From the NCBI RefSeq assembly GCF_001429505.1, contig NZ_LMJW01000001.1, positions 153,481 to 217,480 on the forward strand: a stretch of 64,000 bases of DNA, read 5' to 3'. Source of the DNA: Allobosea sp. Root483D1 (lineage in GTDB: Bacteria > Pseudomonadota > Alphaproteobacteria > Rhizobiales > Beijerinckiaceae). Shown here piece after piece: positions 27,055-35,358 of this stretch. A program made the position numbers and the translations under genes. The notes beneath the pieces were generated by a model that searched no databases, was not told where the DNA came from, and saw nothing but the letters and a program-made list of their open reading frames with translations. The stretch's first letter is position 1. Each line of letters begins with the position of its first letter.

Positions 27055-28269
27055 CTACCGCAACGTCATCAACCGCTCCAGCAGCAGCTTCACGTCGCTT
27101 TCGGTCTGGTAAAGCCCGAAGCCGACACGCAGGCGGTCGCCGCGCAGGTCGACGGTGATGCCCGCCTGCTTCAGCTTCTCATGCCAGAGCGCCGCGTCGG
27201 CATGGCGGAAGGTCAGGAAATTGCCGCGCGCCGGCTCGCTCAGCGGCACGACCAGGTTCTCCAGAGCGAGCACGCCGCAAGGCTGCCGCGCCAGTCCCTC
27301 GGCAAAGATCGCCTGCAGGGCATGCGCATGGGCATGGATCGCCGCGGCGTCGAGCCCCCTGGCACCCAGCCAGTCGAACATCGCGCCCATGCGGTAGAGC
27401 CCGGACGGGTCGAAGGTCGCGCCCATGAAGCGCCAGCCATTCGCGGCATAGCCGATGCTGTCTTGCGGGCCAGCGAGCGCGCCGAAGGAGGCATACCAGC
27501 CGGTGTCGCGCGGGCGCATGGCGAAGCCGGGCGGGCAGTGCATGAAGCAGGCGCCCTCGCCCGACATCGCGTATTTATAGCCGCCGGCGATGTAGAAGGC
27601 CTTGTCAGCGATGGCAGAGAGGTCGGTCGGCCGGGCCAGGAAGCCGTGATAGCCGTCGATGACGACGAGCCGGCCAGGTGCCGAGACTCCGTCGACCAGC
27701 GCCTCGAGATCGGTCAGCGCATAGCCGGAGTTGAAGTGGACCTGGCTGACGAAGACCATGTCGGGGCCGGGGCCGTCCTTCGCCGCTGCGGCCAGCCGCT
27801 CGGCCAGACCTGCGAAAGGCTCGGCTGGCACGACGGTGAGCTCGATCAATCCGTCCTCGGCGAGCCGCTCGATCTGGCGCCGGAAGGAGTGGAACTCGGC
27901 ATCGCTGGTCAGGATGCGTGGCTTTCGCTCGCGCGGCAGGCAGGAGAGCAGCCGGTTGACGAATTCATGGGTGTTGTTGGCCGGGACGAGCCCGTCGATC
28001 CCGGGCAGGTTGAGGTGCCGCGCCACGCCCTGCGCCAGCTTCTGCCAGACCGGGCCGAGCACCTCCTGCCATTTGCCGTCGACGAGGCGGGCGGCATCGT
28101 CCCAGGCGCGTAAGTGCGCCTCGCGGGTCGCATCCGGCCAGAAATGATGGCTGTGGGCGGCGAAATGCAGCTTGGCCGGCCAGTTCTGGCGGAAGCGCGA
28201 AAAGTCCGCGGCGAGGTCGAAGGGCGGGCGGCCGAGCGTTGCGGGAGCAGTGGTCATCTGGTCCATCAT
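27055..28269 (-). CDS. class V aminotransferase, probable kynureninase
   Basis: The 404-residue fold-type I PLP enzyme keeps D205 and H208 in VVIDGYHGF and the Schiff-base Lys K232 in GGYKYAMSGEGACF, an arrangement close to kynureninase (which has a TYKYL-type motif). NNTHEFVNRLLS near residue 98 would hold the phosphate. It diverges from tryptophan 2,3-dioxygenase across 97 bases, so hydrolysis of kynurenine to anthranilate is the likely role. It is distinct from the classical KynU, and other C-S or C-C lyase roles are possible. The Shine-Dalgarno GGGGAG supports the ATG at 28269 or the one three bases later. Confidence 0.75.
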   Translation of the reverse strand: MMDQMTTAPATLGRPPFDLAADFSRFRQNWPAKLHFAAHSHHFWPDATREAHLRAWDDAARLVDGKWQEVLGPVWQKLAQGVARHLNLPGIDGLVPANNTHEFVNRLLSCLPRERKPRILTSDAEFHSFRRQIERLAEDGLIELTVVPAEPFAGLAERLAAAAKDGPGPDMVFVSQVHFNSGYALTDLEALVDGVSAPGRLVVIDGYHGFLARPTDLSAIADKAFYIAGGYKYAMSGEGACFMHCPPGFAMRPRDTGWYASFGALAGPQDSIGYAANGWRFMGATFDPSGLYRMGAMFDWLGARGLDAAAIHAHAHALQAIFAEGLARQPCGVLALENLVVPLSEPARGNFLTFRHADAALWHEKLKQAGITVDLRGDRLRVGFGLYQTESDVKLLLERLMTLR

Positions 28270-28303
28270 CAGGCTCCCCTGGCTTGCCGATCCGGCAAAA
28301 TAC

Positions 28304-28315
28304 TTTAAGCTTAAA
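28304..28315. promoter_or_regulatory. palindrome in the kynurenine divergent promoter region
   Basis: TTTAAGCTTAAA is a perfect 12-bp palindrome in an AT-rich patch (ATACTTTAAGCTTAAAATAT) in the middle of the 97-base gap between the two divergent genes. It is well placed to control both promoters. MarR- and Lrp-type regulators often use such sites, but no regulator gene lies nearby. Confidence 0.5.
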
Positions 28316-28366
28316 ATATCTTGCGCCTGTCCTCAGTCAAGGCGCGAGTCCAGCGAGGACGGCACG

Positions 28367-29215
28367 ATGACCACCGGGACAGGCGATCACAAGAGCCGGA
28401 TCGAACCCGGCATCCAGACCGATTTCAAGGAGCGGATGGACTACGGCTCCTATCTCGGGCTCGACCTGCTGCTCGCGGCGCAAAAGCCGCTGAGCGATGC
28501 GCCCGACGAACTCTTGTTCATCACCATCCACCAGGTCCAGGAACTCTGGCTGAAGCTCGCCGCGCATGAGCTCGACGGCGCCATCGCCGCGATCAGGGCC
28601 GACGAATTGCAGCCAGCGTTCAAGTCGCTCGCTCGCGTCTCGCGCATCCAGGCGCAGCTGATCAGCGCCTGGGACGTGCTCTCGACCATGACCCCGGCCG
28701 ACTACCTCGCCTTCCGCGACGCACTCGGCCAGTCCTCCGGCTTCCAGTCCCACCAGTATCGCGCCTTCGAATTCCGCCTCGGCGCCAAGGACCCGCGCAT
28801 GCTGGCGATACACAAGCATCATCCCGAGCATCACGCCCATCTCAAGGAATTGCTGGAGGCACCGAGCCTCTATGACGAGGCCTTGCGCCTGCTGGCGCGA
28901 CGCGGCCTGCCGGTCCCGGCGGACTGCATCGAGCGCGACTGGAGCCAGCCGCATGTCACGAACGAGGGCGTGAAGGCGGTGTGGCTGACGATCTATCGCG
29001 ACACGCACAGCTATTTCGATCTCTACGAGTTCGCCGAGGAGCTGGTCGATGTCGAGGACCAATTCCAGCAATGGCGCTTCCGCCACATGAAGACGGTCGA
29101 GCGCATCATCGGCTTCAAGCAGGGCACCGGCGGCTCCAGCGGCGTGAAGTTCCTGCGAACGGCGCTGGAGCGCTCGTTCTTCCCGGAGCTGTGGCAGCTG
29201 CGGAGTGAGTTGTGA
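28367..29215 (+). CDS. kynA: tryptophan 2,3-dioxygenase
   Basis: The 282-residue heme enzyme opens the indole ring of L-tryptophan to N-formylkynurenine, the first step of the kynurenine pathway. YGSYLGLDLLLAAQKP, FITIHQVQELW with the distal His H55, and FRHMKTVERIIGFKQGTGGSSG with the axial heme ligand H240 and T254 are all intact; from memory these match the numbering of the Xanthomonas enzyme. The start at 28367 follows GAGGA. A kynurenine formamidase gene is not seen in the window. Confidence 0.95.
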   Translation: MTTGTGDHKSRIEPGIQTDFKERMDYGSYLGLDLLLAAQKPLSDAPDELLFITIHQVQELWLKLAAHELDGAIAAIRADELQPAFKSLARVSRIQAQLISAWDVLSTMTPADYLAFRDALGQSSGFQSHQYRAFEFRLGAKDPRMLAIHKHHPEHHAHLKELLEAPSLYDEALRLLARRGLPVPADCIERDWSQPHVTNEGVKAVWLTIYRDTHSYFDLYEFAEELVDVEDQFQQWRFRHMKTVERIIGFKQGTGGSSGVKFLRTALERSFFPELWQLRSEL

Positions 29216-29223
29216 CCCTCTCC

Positions 29224-29340
29224 AGCCCTCATCCCGACGAGCAGCCATCAGGCTGCGTCTCGAAGGATGCTCCAGGAGGCTCCGGAGGCAGCTGAACCAT
29301 CCTTCGAGACGCCGCTGCGCAGCTCCTCAGGATGAGGGCT
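29224..29340. repeat. palindromic intergenic repeat, family B, copy 2
   Basis: The element opens AGCCCTCATCC and closes GGATGAGGGCT, with GGCTGCGTCTCGAAGGATG on one side and CATCCTTCGAGACGCCGCTG on the other. It lies directly after kynA and before the convergent membrane protein gene. Confidence 0.85.
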
Positions 29341-29360
29341 TTGGATTGGAGCGCCGCTTC

Positions 29361-29759
29361 TTACTCGCTGTTCCCTAAGGTCATATCCCGCCGCGCGGTC
29401 AGGATGCTGATCGAGTAGCCGGCGATGACATCGACCAGCGCCATCAGCGTGATGATCACGAAGGTGCCGGTGCCGAAGCCGGGCACGAACAGGAAGATCA
29501 GACCGCAGGCGATGAACACCACCATGGAGAGGCCGTGGTTCAGGATCGAGCTCGACTTGGCGCTGGTCGCGTTCATGATCTCGAAGAACAGCACGACCGT
29601 CGAGATCGCGAGCAGGAGCTCGCTGACCGTCAGCACGAAGGCCGTCCCGGACGGCAGGCCGATATTGAGAAGCTCGCGCGAGAGCGGCACGCCCAACGCC
29701 GCGACGGTGACGCCATAGGCGATGACCGCCAGCAGCATGAAGGGAAAGAAGCGCGCCAT
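29361..29759 (-). CDS. small integral membrane protein, 132 aa
   Basis: The product is nearly all hydrophobic, with four predicted helices: FFPFMLLAVIAYGVTVAALG, GTAFVLTVSELLLAIS, the segment around GLSMVVFIACGLIFLFVPG, and TFVIITLMALVDVIAGYSI. Short basic loops and a charged C-terminus (TARRDMTLGNSE) follow. No family is recognised. The ATG at 29759 is chosen because the frame before it lacks hydrophobic or conserved content. Confidence 0.7.
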   Translation of the reverse strand: MARFFPFMLLAVIAYGVTVAALGVPLSRELLNIGLPSGTAFVLTVSELLLAISTVVLFFEIMNATSAKSSSILNHGLSMVVFIACGLIFLFVPGFGTGTFVIITLMALVDVIAGYSISILTARRDMTLGNSE

Positions 29760-29910
29760 CGCATCACCGTTCCGTTTGCCGGCGCAGCCGCTCTTTCGCG
29801 GCGCGCCCGGAGCCGCTAGATAACAGCCCTGCACTGAACGCGCTACGCGGCTGCCGCTGCGACAGGCGTACCGCGTTGCCCGTGCAGTTTGGAACTGGTA
29901 GAAGCGGGTC

Positions 29911-30087
29911 ATGACGACGAAACGGCAGAACAGGGGCGAAGTCCGGCGCGTAGTGCGCCGCACGCTGAACCTGCGCCGTTTTCCGACCACCCAGGGCTTC
30001 GCCGCGCTGCATGACCATGCACGCCTGCCCTGGCGCTTCTTCGGCCGCTTCACGGCCTCGCTCGCAGCCGGACTTACCTGCGCCTGA
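29911..30087 (+). CDS. possible 58-aa basic protein upstream of leuC
   Basis: An ATG frame of 58 residues starts MTTKRQNRGEVRRVVRRT and is rich in Arg, Phe and Thr. It has only a weak ribosome site and no recognised domain. It is not rich in Leu, so it does not look like a leucine attenuator peptide. The surrounding gap (29760-30180) otherwise holds only a small hairpin, CCGGCC-TCT-GGCCGG at 30090-30104, before leuC. Confidence 0.25.
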   Translation: MTTKRQNRGEVRRVVRRTLNLRRFPTTQGFAALHDHARLPWRFFGRFTASLAAGLTCA

Positions 30088-30180
30088 GACCGGCCTCTGG
30101 CCGGCGACAGGCCGTTGCGATGCGTGCTGGCCCCAAAATTGGGCCGCTACCCGATTTCCATACCAAAGGCGATTGAAGCC

Positions 30181-31599
30181 ATGACTGCGACCAAGGCCCC
30201 CACCACCCTCTACGACAAGATCTTCGAGGACCACGTCGTCGACCGCCAGGACGACGGCACCTGCCTGCTCTATATCGACCGCCACCTCGTGCACGAAGTC
30301 ACCAGCCCGCAGGCCTTCGAGGGCCTGCGCATGACCGGCCGCAAGGTTCACGCCCCCGGCAAGACGCTCGCCGTCGTCGACCACAACATCCCGACGACCG
30401 ACCGCAGCAAGGGCATCGCCGAGGAAGAGAGCCGGATCCAGGTCGAGGCGCTGGCCAAGAACGCGAAAGAGTTCGGCGTCGAGTATTTCGACGAGCTCGA
30501 TATCCGCCAGGGCATCGTCCACATCGTCGGCCCGGAGCAGGGCTTCACCCTGCCCGGCACCACGATCGTCTGCGGCGACAGCCACACCTCGACCCATGGC
30601 GCCTTCGGCGCGCTGGCCCACGGCATCGGCACCTCGGAGGTCGAGCATGTGCTCGCCACCCAGACGCTGATCCAGAAGAAGGCCAAAAACATGCTGGTCC
30701 AGGTCGACGGCAAGCCCGCTCCGGGCGTCGGCGCCAAGGACATCACGCTCGCCATCATCGGCGAGATCGGCACCGCCGGCGGCACCGGCTCGGTGATCGA
30801 ATATGCCGGCGAGGCCATTCGCGGCCTCTCGATGGAAGGCCGGATGACGGTCTGCAACATGTCGATCGAGGGCGGTGCCCGCGCCGGCATGGTCGCGCCG
30901 GACGAGAAGGCCTACGCCTATCTGAAAGGCCGCCCGAAGGCGCCGCAGGGCGCCGCCTGGGACGAGGCCGTGCGTTACTGGGAGACGCTGCGCACCGACG
31001 AGGGCGCGCATTTCGACCGGATCGTCAGGCTCGACGCCGCCAACCTGCCGCCGATCGTCTCCTGGGGCACGAGCCCCGAGGACGTGATCTCGGTGACCGG
31101 CGCGGTGCCCGATCCCGAGCAGATCGCGGACGAGGTCAAGCGTGCCTCGAAGAAGCGGGCGCTCGAGTATATGGGCCTGACCGCCGGCACCAAGATGACC
31201 GAGATCCCGCTCGACGTGATCTGGATCGGCTCCTGCACCAATGGCCGGATCGAGGACCTGCGCACGGTCGCCAAGATCGTCGAGGGCAAGAAGATCCATG
31301 AGAGCCTGGACTACGCCATGATCGTGCCGGGCTCCGGCCTGGTGAAGCAGCAAGCCGAGGCCGAGGGGCTCGACAAGGTCTTCCTCGCCGCCGGCTTCGA
31401 ATGGCGCGAGCCGGGCTGCTCGATGTGCCTCGGCATGAACCCGGACCAGCTCAAGCCTGGCCAGCGCGCCGCCTCGACCTCGAACCGCAATTTCGAGGGC
31501 CGTCAAGGCTTCAAGGGCCGCACCCACCTGGTCTCGCCGGCCATGGCGGCGGCAGCGGCCCTGATCGGCCACTTCGTCGACGTGCGCACGCTGGGCTGA
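30181..31599 (+). CDS. leuC: 3-isopropylmalate dehydratase, large subunit
   Basis: The 472-residue aconitase-family protein isomerises 2- to 3-isopropylmalate in leucine synthesis together with LeuD. It carries [27 protein letters not shown] and the cluster ligands in [11 protein letters not shown], which hold the [4Fe-4S]. Length is normal. The ATG at 30181 ([18 protein letters not shown]) is the family start. leuD lies downstream on the same strand, separated by three small genes. Confidence 0.97.
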   Translation: MTATKAPTTLYDKIFEDHVVDRQDDGTCLLYIDRHLVHEVTSPQAFEGLRMTGRKVHAPGKTLAVVDHNIPTTDRSKGIAEEESRIQVEALAKNAKEFGVEYFDELDIRQGIVHIVGPEQGFTLPGTTIVCGDSHTSTHGAFGALAHGIGTSEVEHVLATQTLIQKKAKNMLVQVDGKPAPGVGAKDITLAIIGEIGTAGGTGSVIEYAGEAIRGLSMEGRMTVCNMSIEGGARAGMVAPDEKAYAYLKGRPKAPQGAAWDEAVRYWETLRTDEGAHFDRIVRLDAANLPPIVSWGTSPEDVISVTGAVPDPEQIADEVKRASKKRALEYMGLTAGTKMTEIPLDVIWIGSCTNGRIEDLRTVAKIVEGKKIHESLDYAMIVPGSGLVKQQAEAEGLDKVFLAAGFEWREPGCSMCLGMNPDQLKPGQRAASTSNRNFEGRQGFKGRTHLVSPAMAAAAALIGHFVDVRTLG

Positions 31600-31625
31600 A
31601 GCGGATCGTTTCGCGGGAGGACGTC

Positions 31626-31871
31626 ATGAGCACCGATCCCCGCGAAGCCGCTCGTGCCAAGGAGGCCAAGGAAGCGCTCGCGCGCGTCAAGCGCGACGAT
31701 GAGAGCTTCCTCGGTTCGTCCATGGGGCGCGCATCCGATCACTTCTCCGGCAAGGACGCGCCGGAAGGCGACAACATCGAGCTCTGGGGCCGCAGAATCG
31801 GCCGCGGCCTCTCGCTGATCGCCTTCATCGGCCTGTCCTGGTGGCTCGGGCATCAATTGAAGATCTGGTGA
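31626..31871 (+). CDS. small single-span membrane protein, 81 aa
   Basis: The product has a long charged N-terminal part (ARAKEAKEALARVKRDDES) and one hydrophobic helix near the C-terminus (RGLSLIAFIGLSWWLGHQL). GGGAGG with a suitable gap before the ATG at 31626 supports translation. The stop overlaps the start of the metallopeptidase gene by one base, so the two are likely coupled. The family is unknown to me. Confidence 0.75.
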   Translation: MSTDPREAARAKEAKEALARVKRDDESFLGSSMGRASDHFSGKDAPEGDNIELWGRRIGRGLSLIAFIGLSWWLGHQLKIW

Positions 31872-32329
31872 TGGGTAGCGTTCCGTCGATCAAGGCAGCC
31901 GCTTCGTCCGAGGCCTCGCAGGGCCTCGACTGGGACGGCGTGCGCGCGCCCTCAAGCGCCGAGTTCGAAGTGCTGGCGCAGGTGGCCTATGACCGCCTGC
32001 CCGAGGATTTCCGCAAGCTCTGCGCCGACCTCGTCATCAACGTCACCGAGTTCCCTGAGGACGACGTGCTGAAGGAGCTCGAAGCCGAGAGCCCCTTCGA
32101 CCTGCTCGGCCTGTTCTCGGGGGTCGGCCTGCCGCAGCAGGGCTATGCCCCGCAGACCGGGCAGATGCCCAACACCATCCATCTCTACCGCCGGCCGATC
32201 CTCGACTACTGGGCCGAGCATGACGAGAGCCTGGGCGCCATCGTCAGCCATGTGCTCGTCCACGAGATCGGCCACCATTTCGGCTTCGACGACGACGACA
32301 TGGACGCGATCGAGAAGGCGGCGGGATAG
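31871..32329 (+). CDS. zincin-like metallopeptidase family protein
   Basis: The 152-residue protein has a minimal zinc metallopeptidase core with HEIGHHFGFDDDD starting at residue 131, where HExxH plus the following Asp would bind zinc. FPEDDVLKEL and NTIHLYRRPILDYW precede it. This matches the small PF06262-type zincin family found in many bacteria, whose substrate is unknown. It starts on the last base of the previous stop and is followed 5 bases later by the LysE gene, so a small operon is likely. Confidence 0.88.
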   Translation: MGSVPSIKAAASSEASQGLDWDGVRAPSSAEFEVLAQVAYDRLPEDFRKLCADLVINVTEFPEDDVLKELEAESPFDLLGLFSGVGLPQQGYAPQTGQMPNTIHLYRRPILDYWAEHDESLGAIVSHVLVHEIGHHFGFDDDDMDAIEKAAG

Positions 32330-32333
32330 CGAC

Positions 32334-32966
32334 ATGCTGGACGAACTGATCCGCCACCTGCCCGATCTGGCCCTGGTCTTCTCGGCCTTCTTCATCGCCG
32401 TCGCCAGCCCCGGACCGAGCAATCTCCAGGTGATGGCGACCTCGATGGAGCATGGCCGGAAGGCCGGGATGACGCTGGCGTTCGGCGTCACCACGGGATC
32501 GCTGACCTGGGGCATCCTCGCCGCCATCGGCGTCACCGCGCTGATCGTCGCCCATCCCGGCGCGCTCTACGCCATCAAGATCGTCGGCGGACTCTATCTG
32601 CTCTTCCTGGCCTGGCGCTCGGCGCGCTCGGCCATGCAGGCGGAGATGCCGCCGCCGAAAGCCAGTGGTTCGGGGCGTCGCCTCTATCTGCGCGGCTACC
32701 TGATGCACCTCACCAACCCGAAGGCGATCCTGAGCTGGACGGCGATCATCGCGCTCGGCCTCAGGCCCGAGACGCCGGCGGTCGTGCTCTACGCCATCAT
32801 CCTCGGCTGCCTGACGATCTCGCTCGCGATCAACCAGAGCTATGCCTACCTGTTCTCGACGGCGTCGATGGTCGCGGGTTACCGCAGGATCCGCCGCCGG
32901 GCGGAAGCCTGCCTCGCCGCCTTCTTCACCTTCGCCAGCTTCAAGCTCCTGACGGCGCAGCTCTGA
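32334..32966 (+). CDS. LysE family exporter, second paralogue
   Basis: The 210-residue inner-membrane protein has six helices and LysE/RhtB features: FIAVASPGPSNLQVMATS, EHGRKAGMTLAFGVTTGS and LMHLTNPKAILSWTAI. It should export an amino acid or related compound with protons. The ATG at 32334 lies four bases after the zincin stop. The position just before leuD does not prove a link with leucine, but leucine export is a possibility for this family. Confidence 0.9.
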   Translation: MLDELIRHLPDLALVFSAFFIAVASPGPSNLQVMATSMEHGRKAGMTLAFGVTTGSLTWGILAAIGVTALIVAHPGALYAIKIVGGLYLLFLAWRSARSAMQAEMPPPKASGSGRRLYLRGYLMHLTNPKAILSWTAIIALGLRPETPAVVLYAIILGCLTISLAINQSYAYLFSTASMVAGYRRIRRRAEACLAAFFTFASFKLLTAQL

Positions 32967-33015
32967 CGCAGCGCCTCACCCATCCTGACCAGAACGACCT
33001 GCCGGAGTATCCGCC

Positions 33016-33618
33016 ATGCAGCCTTTCACCACCCTGACCTCGACCCCCGCCCCACTGAAGGTGATCAATGTCGACACCGACATGATCATCCCCAAGCAGT
33101 ACCTGAAGACGATCAAGCGTACCGGTCTCGGCACCGCACTGTTCTCGGAGATGCGCTACAAGGAGGACGGCTCGGAGAACCCGGATTTCGTCCTCAACCA
33201 GCCCGCCTATCGCAAATCGGAGATCCTGGTCGCCGGCGATAATTTCGGCTGCGGCTCGTCGCGCGAGCACGCGCCCTGGGCGCTACTCGACTTCGGCATC
33301 CGCTGCGTGATCTCCACCAGCTTTGCCGACATCTTCTACAATAACTGCTTCAAGAACGGCATCCTGCCGATCGTAGTCAGCCAGGAGGATCTGGACAAGC
33401 TCTTCGACGACGCCGATCGCGGCTCGAACGCGACGCTGACCGTCGACCTTGAGAACCAGAGCATCAAGGGGCCGGACGGCGGCGAGGTCCGCTTCGAGAT
33501 CGACCCGTTCCGCAAGCACTGCCTGCTCAACGGCCTCGACGATATCGGCCTGACCATGGAGAAGTCGACCAAGATCGACGCCTATGAGGAGAAGTTGAAG
33601 GGCCGCGCCTGGGCTTGA
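33016..33618 (+). CDS. leuD: 3-isopropylmalate dehydratase, small subunit
   Basis: The 200-residue protein is the swivel domain partner of LeuC. Signatures are [19 protein letters not shown], the [17 protein letters not shown] loop and [20 protein letters not shown]. Length is normal. It lies 1.4 kb after leuC with three unrelated small genes between, whereas leuC and leuD are often adjacent. Confidence 0.96.
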   Translation: MQPFTTLTSTPAPLKVINVDTDMIIPKQYLKTIKRTGLGTALFSEMRYKEDGSENPDFVLNQPAYRKSEILVAGDNFGCGSSREHAPWALLDFGIRCVISTSFADIFYNNCFKNGILPIVVSQEDLDKLFDDADRGSNATLTVDLENQSIKGPDGGEVRFEIDPFRKHCLLNGLDDIGLTMEKSTKIDAYEEKLKGRAWA

Positions 33619-33645
33619 CCTAGGGGCATTCTAAGCCGCCAACGA

Positions 33646-33997
33646 TCAACAGCCCGCATCCTGAGGAGCCGCGTCAGCGGCGTCTCGAAGGACGGGGGCT
33701 GTGGGTTTCCGCTTCGACAAGAGCGAGAGGCGTTCGAAATCACCCGCGATGAACGCTTCCTTCTTGGCGCGTGACCAACCCTTGATACGCCGCTCCATGG
33801 CAATCGCATCCGTGATGGCTTGAAAATGCTCGGCAAAGACCAGCGTTACCGGGATGCGCTTAGAGGTAAAACTGTCGGGATGAACACAATTGTTGTGCTC
33901 CGCGACGCGGATCTCGATGGTCGAGCGCTGAGCCAGTATAAAAAGCTCCATCGGCACATCTGAGAATGTAGACCCAACATCCATCGGTATCGCGCAT
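33646..33997 (-). pseudogene. GIY-YIG nuclease gene with a frameshift
   Basis: Read from an ATG at 33997, the first frame gives MRDTDGCWVYILRCADG then AFYTGSA, the start of a GIY-YIG domain. The second frame continues IEIRVAEHNN and then, further on, SFTSKRIPVTLVF, AITDAIAMERRIKGWSRAKK and FIAGDFERLSLLSKRK. The two frames join near 33918-33932 only if one base is removed (or two added), so the gene is broken there. The last residues translate a family B repeat (33651-33700), so the natural end is also altered. Repeats in opposite orientation flank the gene. A sequencing error remains possible. Confidence 0.8.
33651..33700. repeat. palindromic intergenic repeat, family B, half copy at the left of the GIY-YIG gene
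   Basis: The unit AGCCCGCATCCTGAGGAGCC continues with GCGTCAGCGGCGTCTCGAAGG. It matches the left half of the copies at 20661 and 29224. It overlaps the 3' end of the broken GIY-YIG gene. Confidence 0.8.
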
Positions 33998-34049
33998 TGC
34001 GATCACTCGGATTCCGGCTTCTCGTGTATAAACCATCGGCGGCCATTCT

Positions 34050-34100
34050 GGACCATCCTTCGAGACGCCGCTACGCGGCTCCTCAGGATGAGGGCTGTGG
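34050..34100. repeat. palindromic intergenic repeat, family B, half copy at the right of the GIY-YIG gene
   Basis: GGACCATCCTTCGAGACGCC followed by GCTACGCGGCTCCTCAGGATG is the reverse complement of the half copy at 33651. Together the two half copies frame the GIY-YIG gene as an inverted pair. It sits 15 bases from the DUF1501 gene stop. Confidence 0.8.
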
Positions 34101-34114
34101 TGAAACTACGCCAA

Positions 34115-35356
34115 CTAGATCACCAACCCCTGCATGGGCTTGAGATCGGCGGTACCAGGAAAAACCTTCTCGGCCAGCACCGGCCCCGACAGCCCGAAGA
34201 GGTCGGCGACGACCCCCTTCGCGACGGCGCGGATGTCGGTGGTCGGCCTGAGGTCACGCTGCTCGTGCAGCTGCTCCGGCCTGAGGCCGGGCCAGTCGGC
34301 GATCATCCGCTTGCCCTTGATCGCCCCGCCCACGAGAAAAGCGACCGTACCGGTGCCATGATCGGTGCCGACCGTGCCGTTGACGCGGGCGGTGCGGCCG
34401 AACTCGGTGACGACCATCACCACCGTATCCTTCCAGACCGGCTTGAGACCGCTCTCGAAGGTCGCGAGCGCGCCATCGAGCCCGCCGAGCAGGCTGGCGA
34501 GTCTTCCCTTGGCACCGCCCTCGTTCGCGTGCGTGTCCCAACCTTCAAAGGCGAGCGCAGCGATGCGCGGGCCGTCCTCGGCGCCGACCAGGCGGGCTGC
34601 CCCCTCGGCGATGCGCTTCATGCCCTCGGCACTGTCCGGCCCGCCGCCGCCACGCGGCTGCTCGGCGCCCTGCCGGGTCGCGATCAATTCGGTCTCGATC
34701 GCCCGTTTCAGCACCAGCGCGAGAGCGGGATCGCGCTCGCCATAGAGATCGCCGAGACGCTGGACGAGGTCGGCGCCGGCCCGCGCCATGCGCGGCGGCG
34801 CCCAGCCGAGCACCGGCGCCTCGCCGCGCACCACCAGAGGCGGCACCACGCCGACACCGAGCGCGCCATGGCGCGACACTGCCTCGCCCGGCGGCAGGCT
34901 GGCGATCAAACGGTTGAGCCAGCCGGAATCAGTCTTGCCGGGACCGCCCTGCCCGCTTTCCAGCACATCCTGCCCGTCGAAATGCGAGCGCTCGCGATAG
35001 CCAGTCGCGCTGGCATGGACGATCGCCGCCTGCCCGCTGGCATAGAGACGCGCCAGGTTCGGCATCGCCGGATGCAGATAGAAGAAGCCGTCGAGCGGCA
35101 GCGCCGCCTCCGGACCGTCCTTGGCCAGCGCGATGCCTTCGCGCAGATCGGCGTAAGCAGGGTCGCCGAGCGGCGGCACGGCCGAGAGCCCGTCGAGCGC
35201 GCCGCGCAGCACCACCAGCAGGAAACGGGAATCGCGCGCGCCGGCCGCCGCATGCGCGAATGTCGGCATGTATGACCAGGCGAAGAGCGCACCGGCCGCC
35301 CCAAGCACGGCGCGGCGTGAGGGCGTCATCCGTTCGCAATCATCATCGGCGGCCAT
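34115..35356 (-). CDS. DUF1501 family exported protein
   Basis: The 413-residue protein has an N-terminal signal of twin-arginine style (SRRAVLGAAGALFAWSYM). The body reads as a DUF1501 member, an alkaline phosphatase/sulfatase-like fold: LLVVLRGALDGLSAVPPLGD, SHFDGQDVLESG, FGRTARVNGTVGTDHGTG and VFPGTADLKPMQGL. SHFDGQD and TDHGTG carry potential metal ligands. The ATG at 35356 follows GGAGGTGAGC; a GTG at 35362 overlaps the stop of the upstream gene. It pairs with a DUF1800 gene, a common duo of unknown function. Confidence 0.9.
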   Translation of the reverse strand: MAADDDCERMTPSRRAVLGAAGALFAWSYMPTFAHAAAGARDSRFLLVVLRGALDGLSAVPPLGDPAYADLREGIALAKDGPEAALPLDGFFYLHPAMPNLARLYASGQAAIVHASATGYRERSHFDGQDVLESGQGGPGKTDSGWLNRLIASLPPGEAVSRHGALGVGVVPPLVVRGEAPVLGWAPPRMARAGADLVQRLGDLYGERDPALALVLKRAIETELIATRQGAEQPRGGGGPDSAEGMKRIAEGAARLVGAEDGPRIAALAFEGWDTHANEGGAKGRLASLLGGLDGALATFESGLKPVWKDTVVMVVTEFGRTARVNGTVGTDHGTGTVAFLVGGAIKGKRMIADWPGLRPEQLHEQRDLRPTTDIRAVAKGVVADLFGLSGPVLAEKVFPGTADLKPMQGLVI

Positions 35357-35358
35357 GC

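Noticed and set aside
29911..30104. Leucine attenuator upstream of leuC
   Set aside because: The small frame has no run of Leu codons, and the hairpin at 30090 is short and lacks a T-run.
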